Shown here: piece after piece, positions 1 through 11,831 of the stretch
Numbering within the stretch: position 1 is the stretch's first letter
Layout of the letters: every line of letters starts with the position of its first letter
Source: Carya illinoinensis
Lineage: Eukaryota; Streptophyta; Magnoliopsida; Fagales; Juglandaceae
Assembly: GCF_018687715.1 (NCBI RefSeq)
Contig: NC_056760.1
Span: forward strand, 37,710,001-37,774,000
DNA: 64,000 nucleotides
Reading direction: 5' to 3'
Program-made: the position numbers and the translations under genes
Notes under the pieces: generated by a model
Databases searched by the model: none
What the model was told of the DNA's origin: nothing
What the model saw: only the letters and a program-made list of their open reading frames with translations

Positions 1-335
1 AGACTTGCATTCAAAAAGTAGTTGATCACCTCCTTCCATGGCCCCTCGGGGAGAAAAATCGGAGCCTTTGGAATGTAATTCGACGTATCACTCATATTCA
101 AGGAAACAGCACGTACTTTAACTACCCGCCCAGACGAACCAGAATAGCTCCAAACCTGCACAAACAACGAAGAAAACGAATAGTCCCGTGAAAAGGTTGC
201 ACGTGAAGCACTGCGAATCCTTTTCATCGACTTTTTTTCTCGGCAGATAAATACACTGTGACGAGTGAAACCAACCTTTGGGCTACTAAGAGCTGGAAGT
301 TCCCTGGAGACGAATTGAGGGGCATATTGATACAT
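1..335 (-). CDS. ARGJ: Arginine biosynthesis bifunctional protein ArgJ, chloroplastic (5' exon, runs off window)
   Basis: This is the first coding exon of the plastid enzyme that moves the acetyl group between N-acetylornithine and glutamate (glutamate N-acetyltransferase, also N-acetylglutamate synthase) in arginine synthesis. The minus-strand frame is open from an ATG at 335. It starts with about 75 residues rich in Ser, Arg and Lys, as expected for a transit peptide. It then reaches the segment SNYIPKAPIFLPEGPW, which matches the start of the mature domain of plant ArgJ as I know it. A possible splice donor (GTGATC) follows at 29-28 after Trp-Lys-Glu, so the exon is probably 30-335 and the frame to position 1 is intron read-through. 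In-frame ATGs further in (before KRIRS and before SDTSN) are alternatives. The rest of the gene lies left of the window. Family identification rests on that one conserved block. Confidence 0.72.
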   Translation of the reverse strand, partial: MYQYAPQFVSRELPALSSPKVGFTRHSVFICREKKSMKRIRSASRATFSRDYSFSSLFVQVWSYSGSSGRVVKVRAVSLNMSDTSNYIPKAPIFLPEGPWKEVINYFLNAS

Positions 336-397
336 CTCTAAAGACACAAAGTAAAGCGATCTGGTTGTCTCTGGAGTTTGGATTTGCAAATGGAGGA

Positions 398-406
398 TTT
401 AGGGTT
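398..406 (-). promoter_or_regulatory. Telo-box upstream of ArgJ
   Basis: AACCCTAAA on the minus strand, 63 bp upstream of the ArgJ ATG. This motif is common in promoters and leaders of plant housekeeping and translation-related genes. Function here is inferred from motif and position only. Confidence 0.35.
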
Positions 407-1597
407 AACTCAACGGTTTAAGTGACAGTGAGGGTTTTGGACGGGTTTGTAAGTAGGCGTACTTGAAGACAATGAAAAGAGAACAATCAATGATGTAAGA
501 AGCAGAATAAGTAATGATTCCGAATATGAAATAGTTTTTTTTTTTTTTTTTGATAGGAAATATGAAATAGTTATTACAATAATGCAAGTAGCAATGGTGG
601 AATTGATTTCCAGCACCAATTCCTAAGTGCGCGATATTGATAGGGTGGGTATACAACCACCTTTGGGCTCGGTGGGAGCTTCCAATAATTTTTTTTAATA
701 ATTTTAAATACTTTTTTTAAAAAGTTTTATAATATTATTAAATAATATTTTCTTAACCATTAAATTAAAAAAAAAAAAAAACCTTAAAAATAAAAACTTT
801 AGAGCGGTGGCTCCTAGTAGAATCCCTAACTTTTTTCGATATTGATATAACGAGTAATCTACAATGAGGCTCTTTGAGATTAAACACGTGTTATCAAAAA
901 ATAAAAAAGATTTGTCTTTATTAGAAAAAAATGTTATTCTCAAATTTTTTTCTAGTGTATATTTTGAAGAGATATTGAGCACTCATTAGTTTTACTTAAG
1001 AATTTATGATATTTATTTATTTCAAAAAAATTCTAAATAGAGTCACAATTTCTATAGTCCCAATGCACAAGCCAATGAAGCCAATCATGTTTTAAATTAA
1101 AAAGTAATGTTACATATAATCTTAAAATGTGTAAATATTATACAATTATTTTAAAAAAGAGTAAGATCCATAATTAAAAAATTAATTTTTTTATGTATCT
1201 CATATTAATTTACTTTTTTTAAAAAAATTAGACAATTCTTACACAATCATAACTGTAAATATCATTTTTTTTAATTAAAATATAGTGTTTCCTGTTTGAG
1301 GGAGAGGAGAACTGAAGTATTTTTGCAAAAACGTGGCAGGAACCACGCAAAAAAGAACAAAACTGTGTGTTTCAAGCCTTGTGGGGGCTGTGAGCTATCT
1401 CGAATTTATGTAGGAGAAAAGGGATATGTATGGGTTGTCTTATTTTAATTTGAGTAAGGGTACTGTTGTCTTTAATTAATTTATATTATTGTTTTTAGTT
1501 ATTTTAGTAATGGTTGGGCTTGCTATGGGAGAAGATTGTGAATTTTTAATTTCTTAGATTTCCATGCAACGGTTCAACCTTTTTAATTTCCTTGGAC
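407..1597. other. AT-rich intergenic spacer
   Basis: No coding sequence is supported. The stretch holds poly-A and poly-T runs. An AT-rich block around 1095-1270 is weakly inverted-repeat-like and could be a MITE remnant. Open frames here are short and AT-driven. Confidence 0.5.
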
Positions 1598-1816
1598 CCT
1601 ACATATAGGGCTGGGCAACTGGGTTAGATTTTTTTCTGATCCGGTTCGAAACTCGGATAATCGGATTCCGGTTACGGGCACCGTCCCAGAAAACACCCGG
1701 GTTGGGTATCGAATTTAACCTGGATTTTTTAAAAAGCCAAACCCAGTGCCAAAACGGCGTCGTTTTGGCACTAGGTTATATACCTACAGCATCCCGATTC
1801 CCCCCACCCCCAATCT

Positions 1817-1942
<126 letters not shown>

Positions 1943-2713
1943 GAATTTTCCCGAAATCCTAGCCTCATCTCGTCGTCGCCGTCATCCACTCATTCGTCGT
2001 CGCCGTCATCCACTCATCGGTTTCATCTGGTCATCCTCAGAAACACTATAAATCAGGTTAGTTTTTGATAAACTCTTCTTTCATTTCAGTTTCTGATTTT
2101 AGGTGTGATTTGTTTAGTGGGTGTGGTTTGTTTGGTGTGGTTTCGGATTTTGGATGTGATTTGTTTTGGGTTTCTGATTTGGGTGTGATTTGTTCTTTTA
2201 CAGTTGATTTATCTATTAGAGACTTAGAGTTGATATTTGGGCATTCTGTAATTACCGTTAAAAAGTAGTAATGATAAACAGGCCATTATCACCTCCAGAC
2301 AGCCAGATTCCAATGAAATGGTTTTCGTCTTTCGATGTGGCGCACTGCCCATTCCTAAGCTCCTGTTTTACCATCTAAACTTTTGCAAACTGATAATTAT
2401 TTGTCAAGTTTCCAAAAAAGCTACATCTTCCTTGTGCTTTAAAACCAGCTGAAATGGCTGGCCTTTAATATATTCTGAGCTAAGTTTCTGCATATAATTC
2501 ACTAGGGTCTTTCTTTCATAATTCATATGGCCATAGCCAAGAGAAGGGGAAATGGATTTTGAGTTGCATTTTCTGGAAACTCAACTTGAACAAGTAATCA
2601 TATCAAACTTGCTCCACAAGGCTTAAATGTTGTTAGCATATAGTTACCTATCTTAATTAAATCAGTATCTTGTCTAAGATTCTAAGAATATTCAGATAAT
2701 ATTCTGTAAATAT

Positions 2714-3080
2714 TCAAGTATCTGAACAATATTGTTTTGCTAGCATATGAACAATATTGTTTGCCTCTCTATAAATAAAACAAATGCTCCAGTTGTGTCT
2801 TTCTGCAAGTATATTGTGCACATCCTCAATCATTATACCATAATTTGCATTGATTTCCTCAAGGCTATTAGTTGTTACTACCACCTTTGAGTCACCTTTT
2901 AACACAACATTAGGCCGTCTCGGTTCTTGATACAGATTTATTGTGCTTCTAAGTGCACATGCTCACCTTCATTATTTTTTATTACGACCTCAACTCCCTC
3001 TTTGTATTTTGTGTTGTCCGCTGCAGCGTCCCAATTTGCCTTGTACAATATCTTGGTTGGTTTTTGCAAGTGGTCTGTTA
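2714..3080 (-). pseudogene. LINE-derived RNase H fragment
   Basis: Translation on the minus strand gives KANWDAAADNTKYKEGVEVV near 3080-3020. After a stop it continues to a segment ending in YREANNIVHMLAK near 2725. Both are hallmarks of the C-terminal RNase H-like domain (RVT_3) of plant non-LTR retrotransposons. The piece is broken by stops and frame changes. Upstream sequence to about 3400 may be a further degraded part of the same copy. It lies in the leader intron of the hAT element, opposite to the transposase, and is a passenger rather than part of the hAT gene. Confidence 0.65.
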
Positions 3081-3875
3081 TCTCCCTGATTCTCTTAAGT
3101 GGATTTCTTCCTTACTGTTTCTTTGTGCTACAATAAATTCTTCTAGACTTCATTTTGTTCACTGAAACAATTGTCTTGGGTGTCCAAACAAGAGGGAAAT
3201 CCATCTAAACCACATCCTCCCCATTTTATGAGCTACCAATTCAATATCTTTATCTATTTAGTATGCCATTTAATCTCATCTATAGCTTCAAGAAATTTAC
3301 CTCATTATTGGACCATTTTTTAACTGGACACTTTGTTTCAGCTCAGACATCATTTTATACAGGGCAACTCCATAGTGCATGAATTGTAGATAATGTCTCC
3401 CTCTAGCAGACTAGGTACAAATATGTACAATTTAGGAGTGTACAGGAATTGAAGGGACTGACCATCTTTGACGGGAACTGGCATTTACTTTTACCTATCA
3501 AAAAAAAAAAAAATCTCTATCATTTACTTTTGAAAGTTTTGATTTGAAAGTATTGATATTCACATGTCGATTTCAATAAAGAGCCGTTAGATGAGCAGTG
3601 ATTAGTTGACTGGACCATTTAACTGCAAATTAACCATATTTGCTCCAAAAGTTCAAATCTTGAACCTGAAGCCTTTCTTTATTTGCCAAATTTTCAATTT
3701 GATTTTTTTGAATTTAGAATACCAACTCATTTTGGTTACAATTAACCAACTGATTTTTTCAACTAAATAATTAGTTGTTATGCCTTCAAAATCACCTCCT
3801 TTTGAGTTTCAAGAGTTTCTTTGTCATACTTGTGTTTTAATTTCCTTTTTTTTTTTTTTTTTGTAACTTTAACAG

Positions 3876-5077
3876 ATGGAAGAAGATTTTGTGAGTTGTA
3901 ATGTCGATATAACTCAAGGGGTTGGCGACTCCTCTTCTATTCCATTGGATGTAGAGGAGCTTGGGACTCTTCCAACCCCTTCTTCATCCACACATACACA
4001 AGAACCTACCCGTTCCATCCCACCTTTACCCAAGAAATAAAAAAAAAAACCTAGCAACCCATCTAGTTTGCTAGTGGGAGGATGATTTGCTTGGATGTTC
4101 CTACTAGATGGAACTCTACATATTTGATGTTGAATACCGCTGAAAAACACAAACAAGCCTTTGAACAATATGCGTTTGTGGATGACCAATTCTTGAACCC
4201 CACTAGCAATGATTGGAAAAATGCACAAATTTTTGTGGAGTTGCTGAAAGTTTTTTATGATGTTACATTGAGCATTTCTGGTTCTTTGTATGTGACAACT
4301 AATGTTTATTTTGAGCAACTTTGCACAATTGAGGATACATTAAATTATATGTGCTTGAGTGATGATATTATCACTAGTACTATGGGCATAAATATGAGAA
4401 ACAAGTATGAGAAGTATTGGGGTAGCACAAATAGGTTCAACTTGATGATATATATTACTTTTGTGCTTGATCCACGATATAAAATGATGATAATGAATTT
4501 CTGGTTGCAAAAATGCAGAGGGTGTGAGTTGGCGAATAAGATAGAGGACAGGGTTAAACTCCTTTTAGGCCGCTTGATTGAGCAGTATAACACATTTCGT
4601 GTGGCTAGTGGGAGGAGTTCTAATGTGGCTCAAGGAAGGCCAAGCAGCACTAATATAAATATTGGTAATGAGCCAGCACCCATTCCTACTAAATTTAAGA
4701 TCATGTTTACCAACTTTCTTAAGGAACGGGGTGTTACAGAGTTTAGATCGGAGCTAGATAGATATTTTTCTGAGAAGTGTATAGACGACTCGCTCGGTTT
4801 TGATATCTTAGATTGGTGGAGAATTAATGCCGTTAACTATCCTGTCCTTGCTGAGGTAGCATGTGATGTGTTAGCCACCCCTATTTCCACTATTGCCTCG
4901 GAGTCCGCATTTAGTACTAGAGGACGCATATTGGATCCTTTTAGGAGTTCCTTGTCTCCAGAAACCATTGAAACTCTCATTTACACTCAAAATTGGTTAA
5001 GGACCAAACCAATTAACATTCGGGATTTGGAAGAATACATACATTCGATGGACCTTAAAGGTAAGTTTGAAATGTGA
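3876..5077 (+). pseudogene. hAT transposase, N-terminal zinc finger and part of catalytic domain deleted
   Basis: After an acceptor (AACAG|ATGG) a 54-codon frame begins at 3876 and stops at TAA 4038-4040, just after Pro-Lys-Lys. The next codons (KPSNPSSLV) are the lead-in to the BED zinc finger of this family. The finger and the first part of the catalytic region are missing: sequence jumps to DVPTRWNSTYLML in a 331-codon frame at 4082-5077. That frame keeps the later catalytic region and an intact hAT C-terminal dimerisation segment (DILDWWR, then IASESAFSTRGRILDPFRSS). A donor (AAAG|GTAAGT) near 5060 with an acceptor at about 5143 suggests the original C-terminus was on a further exon. It cannot encode an active transposase. 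Family typical length is roughly 650-750 aa, so about half is lost. Confidence 0.8.
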
Positions 5078-6417
5078 AATATTTTTTTTAATATCTATCT
5101 AATTCGGTTTATTATCTATCTAACTCAATTTTTAATTTTTTTAGACGATCATCTAGCTTCATCTTCAACCGAGGCTGATGTAAGTCTCCATTCCCATTCA
5201 TGCTGAAAAGTTTATCCTTGGTTAATCTTCAATGGAGGTAAGAGATGTTCTTTCTGAATTGAACTAATTGGTTGATGCTCTTTTTATTGGTTCTTGTGAT
5301 ATGCTGAATTGAACGTTGTTGTTGAGAAGTTTTGACATTTGAGAATTCACTATTTGGATTCTTTTCTGGTCTCTCCCTTTTCCCCATTACAAATATGTTT
5401 ATTTTCCATTCTAGTTTATTGGGAAAAAGAAGTGTTGAATGATTTGAGTGTGGTCCAGGAGGGACATATTAATTAGTGTTGAATGATTTGAGTGTGGTTT
5501 AGAGGGGACACATTATTTTTCATTCTGGCTTGTGTTTGCTTTTTTCTGGAGAGAATGGAACATTAGGGACATCTGTTTTTTCTTTTCAAGCGGATAGTGA
5601 TCTTTCTGTTTCAGTTAAAATAAATAGATTGTTTATTTATGCAAGATATGGGTGTTTAAATAGATATGAAGTGTTTATTTATGCAAGATATGGGTCAATA
5701 ATTTAGTAATGATGTCAATAATTTAGTTTAGAAGGACCATTCTCATTCATCTTTGACTGGAAAGAATATAGTTATATGCCTAAACCATGCACGCATTATA
5801 CATTTGGTAATGTTTTTGCATGCACAGAATATAATTATGTGCTGTTGTTTATATATTTAACCATTATATTTGCAGGTTTTTTGCTTTTGCAAATGCTGTT
5901 GCATGTGCCTTCTCTGTGCTATCCTCGCATCTACTACTTGTTCTTACATGATTTGGTATGGCTATGTCTACGGATCAAGATCTGGAAGTGGAAATGATGT
6001 AATGTTTTAACTTTTATAGTTCTTTAGTTCATAAGGGATACATCGAAAGTAGTGAGTAATTGATAGCCTAAAAGTTCAGCTTTCCAAAGAAAAGCTTTCA
6101 TTGATCATTTATGGCAACTCTATATAATCTTTGATACTACACAGCTTCTATTCAATTAACTATTTTTGTAGCTAGATTTATTTGGACTACTTCTTTTTGC
6201 TAGAAAGATGTTGTTCTGTAGATATGACTTTGTACATAAATTGGCTAAGGGATGGCATGCTATTATGCAATTTGTTATAATCTGTTCAAGCTGAGGTTTT
6301 TGGGTACCCCCGTATACATGCTAAATTTGTGTTTTGATTTCTTCATATATATGTTTGTATATAACTATATATTCTATTTGACATGTCCCCAATCTCTTCA
6401 TCCATTACATTGTTCAG

Positions 6418-6576
6418 ACAAAATCTGGGCCAGCATATTTGTTTACTCATGCAATGAACATCATTGTTGGGCGAAAAGAGGACAGGAAGCTCATAACTGG
6501 TGCATACAGTGTTGCTGACATCTATTGCTGCAACTGTGGGGAGATCCTAGGCTGGAAATACTTACGTGCTTATGAT
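6418..6576 (+). pseudogene. Captured yippee-like gene exon
   Basis: Directly after an acceptor-like TGTTCAG, 53 codons read open without a stop. They contain [32 protein letters not shown] and GWKYLRAYD. These are the second half of the yippee domain, a zinc-binding fold, including the second Cys-x2-Cys pair. Known plant yippee-like proteins are about 100-130 aa, so this is a middle or C-terminal exon only; I found no first exon with the other Cys pair. It sits 3' of the transposase and inside the terminal repeats of the hAT element, same strand. The frame runs past the expected exon end to a stop at about 6621. An exon-like block at about 5878-5958 (after TTTGCAG) could be a second captured piece, but I cannot identify it. 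Confidence 0.72.
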
Positions 6577-6971
6577 TTTCACTTTGTGTATGTTTTTGCA
6601 CGAATTGGGATGAGTTTGTAACGAGGAATGTTGATCTGAAAAAGAAAAGGAAAAAGAAACTTTATGTGCCACAATATTTTGAAGGAACGTTATGTGCAAG
6701 ATCTGAAAAAGAAAAAAAGTGCCACAATATTTTTTTACTGAAAAAATTTAATAATCAGGCTTTGTTAAATATAAAAAAAAATTAAAAAAAAAAAAACCCA
6801 TGTATAGACCGGAACCCGGATTTCCGAGTTGTAAAAACCCAGATCAATCCGGGTTCCAGCCCGGGTCATAACCAGGGTATATCCGGGCCGGACTCCGGCC
6901 CGGATTTGGAATCTAGGTTCCGGGTCGGGTATACCCAGATACCTGGTTCGATACCCGGTTGCTCAGTCCAA

Positions 6972-8040
6972 CTTACATGTTTTCGTTTAAAAAAATCCGT
7001 TGGAATTGAATCCTTTATTTTCGTTGAAATGTCACACTTCATATGACATTACCAGGAGAAAGAGACCAATGAGGGTTTCATTTCGAAGATGTGACAAGAA
7101 AATCTTCATCACCTACCCAAAGCCATCTTCGTTTAAGAAAAATCATTTTGTAAAAGAAAAAATATGTTTTATTTAATCATTTAAAAAGAATTTTCAAATA
7201 AAACGTTAAGTATCATTTTTCATAAATATTACTATATTAAATGAAATAAAAGAGAATTTCGTTTCGATAATGTGGCAAGAAAATCTTCATTACCTACCTC
7301 GAGTAGAAAGAGGTAAGAAATTTTGTAATGTTAAGCCAATATCTTTTATAAGCTTATAACTATACATTATGTGAAGTTTTTAACTTTTCATGCCTTTAAG
7401 AGAGAGAAATGTCTATGGTTGATGAAGATTCAGAAAGCCGAAGGATGCACACAGCCCTTTTTACAAATCTTTACGCACCTATATCATAAAGAAAAATTCT
7501 ATATAATACACTCTCATCCTTTTGTATCTCACTAAATACGATATAACACATTTACCACCATTAAATAATTATTTATTATATATTTTTTTATTATCAAATA
7601 ATAATAAATACACCACAATTATATATAATGAAATATAAGTCAAACAATGATATGATACATAGTATTACTCATTTTAAACCTAAACAATTTTTGTTCAAAT
7701 TCATTTTCTTTGTTTTCTCGTCTACATCCATTCACCTAAGAAAAACGCCTACTTCAAAATCACAATGGGATTCCATTTCACCTAACTCAACTTAGCTGAG
7801 CTGGAAGATTTTCAAGCTGAAACTATTCATTTTCGGTGGCATTCAAGCAAAAAATAGTAAGGGACCATAAATAGGGCAGTGACAACAAGGTCCTCACCAC
7901 AATAACAAAACCTTAGCAAAAATATATAAATAATAATGAACTAACATTAGAAAAAGTCAATGGGTTCTAAAAAGTCAATGGGTTCTATTTTTTCCCATTA
8001 GTTCCCAACAGTGTTCCATTCTCACCAATGCCCTTAAATG
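6972..8040. other. AT-rich spacer and 3' flank of RRM gene
   Basis: No gene supported. A short block aaaaagtcaatgggttct is duplicated in tandem near 7950-7987. AT-rich sequence around 7500-7660 looks MITE-like but has no clear termini. The part nearest 8040 probably includes the 3' UTR of the RRM gene. Confidence 0.45.
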
Positions 8041-8104
8041 AATTGTGTCCTATAGCCTTTGAACAATTCTTCCATCCCAATGAGATCGACCAAGATGAAT
8101 AAAT

Positions 8105-8598
8105 TTATCCACACCAACCAACCGTCTTGTTTGTTCTGAAACCCGTATCAGAAGGCTCTTGCAGTGGTTGAGGTGGAGGTCTAGGCTCCCTTGGTTTGGC
8201 AGGGTCAACAAATATGACCCATCCATCCAAAAACTTAGCATTCATTCCTTCTCTAGCCTTCTCAGCTTCTTCAATTGATGCATATGTAACAAACCCAAAC
8301 CCCTTTGATCTTCCAGTGGCTCTATCAGCTATGACTTTTGCTGCAATATCATCAAGCCAGTAAGTCAAGATGAAAGTAGTCCAAGGACAGGCTTAAGGAA
8401 TAAATATAACGTAATATACTTAATAAAAAAAATAACGAATTCCGTTCCTTTACCATCAAGAAGCTGGCCAAAAGGAGAAAATGCCTCTTTAAGTTTTTCA
8501 TCCGTTGTAAGTCTGGAAAGGCCTATTCGTCAAATAAAAATACCAGAGATAGTCATGCTGTGTGAATTTTACCGATTAAAAAAATAAAATAAAATAAC

Positions 8599-8643
<45 letters not shown>

Positions 8644-10236
8644 TGCTTCGCATTAGAATTTGTTCTGTAAAATGAAAACTCTCATACAACCAGTAGGTAG
8701 ACACCTACTATCTCCAATGTGTTTTATGCAGCAATGAAAAGAACACGTCAGACATCCAAACTTTCATAAGAACAGCAACAACTATTCCATACCCATCATT
8801 GCCATTATAGAATCAATGTTGGTTTTCATAGGCAAGAAATTGGGCAAGTTACACAACTAGCTTGATAACAACCAAAAATGACTTCAGTACAGAAAGAAAT
8901 ATCGACTGCCGCAGTAATCTGTACTAGCTGCTGCCTCATAGTGCTTGTTCCAGGGTTAGCACAACAGCAATCGTCAGATTTCGAGCAGATATGTCAGGTA
9001 GACGGGGATACCAGCCCAGGTAGTGTGAACCACTCTGGTGCGTTCAACCAGTCTCAACTCTCCTCTAAACCCCTAAAACCTCAAGTAAAAATATAATGAT
9101 GTACTTAAAGTTAAAAAGAAACACCAACAAAAAGGGGAAAAACAAAGGCAAACAAAGCCCTAGTGGCAAACAAACGCCTGTAAACATAATCAGTTGGATA
9201 ACTGTAAAGCTTTCCACTTGTTTTGCCATCCTTATAAATAGGAATAAATTCAGTTTCTACCCTCAAACTACCAAAGGTTTTGCACTTTGCATCCCAAACT
9301 ACCAAAACTGACACATTGCAGTCTCAAACTTCCAAAAACTTACTTTGCATCCTCCAAGTGCAAAACCCCTTATACTCACTTTACATTAAATATCCATTTA
9401 ATCGGTTAGTTGAGTAAACCCCTCTTCTTCTGGTTAGTTGAGTAACCTATCAAATCGGTTATGGGGTTTAACTTCCTGCTTTAAGTAGATCAGACTGTTA
9501 GTTAGGAGGGTTACAACTCCGGGTACGGCACTCATCAGTCCCTTCAACCCTCCTTTGAGTGACTAGCCCTTCTAATTCTTTATGAGGTTTATCTCAAAGA
9601 TTCGCAATTCAATTAGGAAGACGTTTCTAGCAAAAAATCTCAGTACCCTTTGGGCAACTTAGAGCGCATGAGCAGCACTCCTAGAAGGGGAAACACTTCT
9701 ATTGCAGCTCTTAGACCATAATAATGATCTAAAAGATACTACATTCAATATTCAATGCCTATATATAGTAGATATCTCTAAGATTGACAGAACCAAGACA
9801 AAAACTAGGAGCATAATTGATAAAACGTATAAGCACCGTTTATAGAAGAAAACCAACACATGACCACCAGTCTATTAGACTACCACAAGCGCCATAATAA
9901 ACGCAAAAGAAGACAAAAGAAAAACAGAAGTATGTGAATATATTTCTTAAATAGAGGATATTCTAAAGTTGTTATATGGTTCTTGTTAATTTGGTTTAGT
10001 TCCAGTAAAACCAAACGAGGGGAAAGCAACCATGAAGCCATATCATTTTCCATGGAAGCTTTTAGGAACCAGACGGATAACACAAAATGAGAAGCTGATG
10101 GAGACGTACCGCTGATGAAGAGCTTAGGGGAGGTGAGAGTTGTATTGAAACGAATCGAGGCGTACTGCGAATGAAGAATAGAGGACGCAGTGGAAGATCC
10201 GCTAAGAAGGCGTCGAATGCTATAGACGAATGCCAT
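8105..10236 (-). CDS. Organelle-targeted single-RRM RNA-binding protein, 3 exons, 143 aa
   Basis: Exons on the minus strand are 10236-10110, 8522-8454 and 8340-8105, with GT/AG junctions (GCG|GTACGT, AATAG|GCC, GATG|GTAAAG, TTGCAG|CA). They join in frame to 432 nt including the stop. The first ~35 residues (MAFVYSIRRLLSGSSTASS...) are Arg/Ser-rich with no acidic residues, a mitochondrial-type presequence. One RNA-recognition motif follows: RNP2 is KLFISGLS (about residues 37-44), RNP1 is RSKGFGFVTY (about 77-86). The C-terminal tail is Pro/Arg-rich and ends TNKTVGWCG. It most resembles the small plant organelle RRM proteins (ORRM2-like), some of which act in organelle RNA editing or splicing; the exact orthologue is uncertain. 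Intron 1 is 1.6 kb and carries a (GA)n tract. A telo-box lies 53 bp upstream of the ATG. Confidence 0.85.
8601..8640. repeat. (AG)20 microsatellite in RRM gene intron 1
   Basis: Pure AG dinucleotide run about 80 bp into intron 1's 3' end. Confidence 0.95.
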
Positions 10237-10288
10237 TAGATGTGGTGGAAACTGGACCGCAGGAAATTAGGGGTTTAGCGGATCGACA

Positions 10289-10296
10289 AAACCCTA
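10289..10296 (-). promoter_or_regulatory. Telo-box upstream of RRM gene
   Basis: AAACCCTA on the plus strand, 53 bp upstream of the ATG of the minus-strand RRM gene. A second related motif (ctaaacccct on the minus strand) lies at about 10270. Confidence 0.35.
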
Positions 10297-10509
10297 GTAA
10301 GTAAAGAACACCCCCTCATCAGGGCCTCAGACAATGTGATATTAACGAAACGACGGAAGGTTCTAGTAACGAATGATATGGTAAATGCGCGACTATGATG
10401 TACTATGTGCCTGACTCTATCCTGACCGACCATTCTTACAACCTGATGTTCACTGAATCTCCCTCTTTTTCTTAAAAAGAAAGACGTAATTATTTTTGAA
10501 AAATTTTTC

Positions 10510-10705
10510 TTGTCATCCTCACACTTCACACACTATATTTATTTTAATTTTTTTTTTCATTTTTTCTATAATAAATATGTAGTGTGTAGATGATTATTAG
10601 AATAATTCAATTAATTTAATAAGAATAAAATGAAATAAAAAAATAAAAAAATAAAAAATAATATTTTAATATATAAAGTGTATAGTGTGGGATGATGTGT
10701 AACAT
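10510..10705. repeat. AT-rich fold-back MITE-like repeat
   Basis: Left arm CATCCTCACACTTCACACACT and right arm (reverse complement) CATCATCCCACACTATACAC bracket about 150 bp of almost pure A/T. The two arms are imperfect. No clean target duplication was seen. Confidence 0.4.
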
Positions 10706-10719
10706 TCCTCATTATTTTT

Positions 10720-11010
10720 ACAATCTTTTTATATAACTACCTTTTAAATAAGAATGACACCCACGTGGTGTGGAACATGATGGACTCTTTCCCACACCTT
10801 GCCCTCAACCATGCGAGGGAAGGATTTTCAACCACGACCTAATGTTGGGAATGGGGTAAAAAATCTCATTTGCCCGTCTCCCTTCTAAGCCAAGACTTAC
10901 CCATAACCCATTAGGTCTAAAAATTGTTTTTATTTTTAGACCCAAATTGTAATATAATTTAAATTTATAAATATAAAAAAAAAAATTTAAATTCATTAAA
11001 GTTATACTTT
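10720..11010. other. Spacer, nothing recognised
   Basis: AT-rich non-coding DNA between the fold-back repeat and the split MITE. No gene or repeat family recognised. Confidence 0.4.
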
Positions 11011-11324
11011 AGACTGCCTTAACCTTTTAGGCCAACTTTTATATAAGAGGTCAAGTCAATGCAATAGTTATACTCGAGTAATGTGAGACTGTTGTATTGC
11101 TTAAGTATAACTATTGTATTGCCTTGACCGTCTATATACAAAGGTTAGGCCTATTCACCCGACCTGTATCGACCCAGAAAGCACTGTATCGACCCGACCC
11201 GAAAAAACAACATTCCGATGAAGGGGGCTTCCGAACCAGTGAGCTTAACCGATTAACCAAACTGAAAAATTTCAGAAATTAAACGATTAATCGGAAAAGA
11301 CTCAGAAATAGGAGGAGGAGGAAA

Positions 11325-11545
11325 GACTACCCGAGTTCTCTCATTCTGAAGCAAAAGCAATCCACTCGCCGTCCGGTGACCAATTACACATCGTGTCGCT
11401 CCAGGGGCCCTCCCGTTAGCCTGTAGATCGCGCGTCAATCTCCTTCCACGGAGTACATAATGTACAAGTTCTTGTGACCCGTACGACCCGAACAGAACAC
11501 AACCACTTGCGGTTTTTGGCTTGAGCATCATCGGGGGGCATTTTT
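11325..11545 (-). pseudogene. Captured fragment of TolB/DPP6-like beta-propeller gene
   Basis: Minus-strand translation gives KPQVVVFCSGRTGHKNLYIM, then an in-frame TGA, then IYRLTGG, then after a one-base frame change GPWSDTMCNWSPDGEWIAFAS, then a second TGA followed by ENSG. These are blades of the WD40-like/TolB propeller found in a conserved plant family annotated as DPP6 N-terminal-like. The lesions (two stops, one frameshift) rule out function as protein. The fragment lies wholly inside the hAT-type element, so it is a transduplicated copy; the parent gene is elsewhere. Confidence 0.6.
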
Positions 11546-11781
11546 TTAAGAACCTATATAGAAACAAAAGTCACAACCAAAAATAGAGGCCAGTTTCAAA
11601 ATGAAAGATCTAATAGAGGGAGGAAACACAAATCAGCCGAACAGAACACAAGCAGAACAAAATGCAGAGGAAAACGTAGAGAAAAAAGAAGCTCCCTCAC
11701 TTACCTGTGAAAGAACAAATCTTGCTTGGAAAAATCTGCTCGCCAGTGAGTAAGGTAGGAAGGTCAAAGTCTGATAGACGG

Positions 11782-11788
<7 letters not shown>

Positions 11789-11829
<41 letters not shown>
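11789..11829. repeat. (AG)20 microsatellite
   Basis: Dinucleotide run inside the hAT-type element. Arg-Glu/Leu-Ser frames over it are artefacts. Confidence 0.95.

Positions 11830-11831
<2 letters not shown>

Noticed and set aside
5878..5958. Exon-like block in the hAT element coding FFAFANAVACAFSVLS in one frame
   Set aside because: Resembles a membrane segment of CASP-like proteins only loosely; too short to claim a second captured gene.
9880..10236. 118-codon minus frame taken as one protein
   Set aside because: Only the first 42 codons are coding; the remainder is intron read-through past the donor at 10109.
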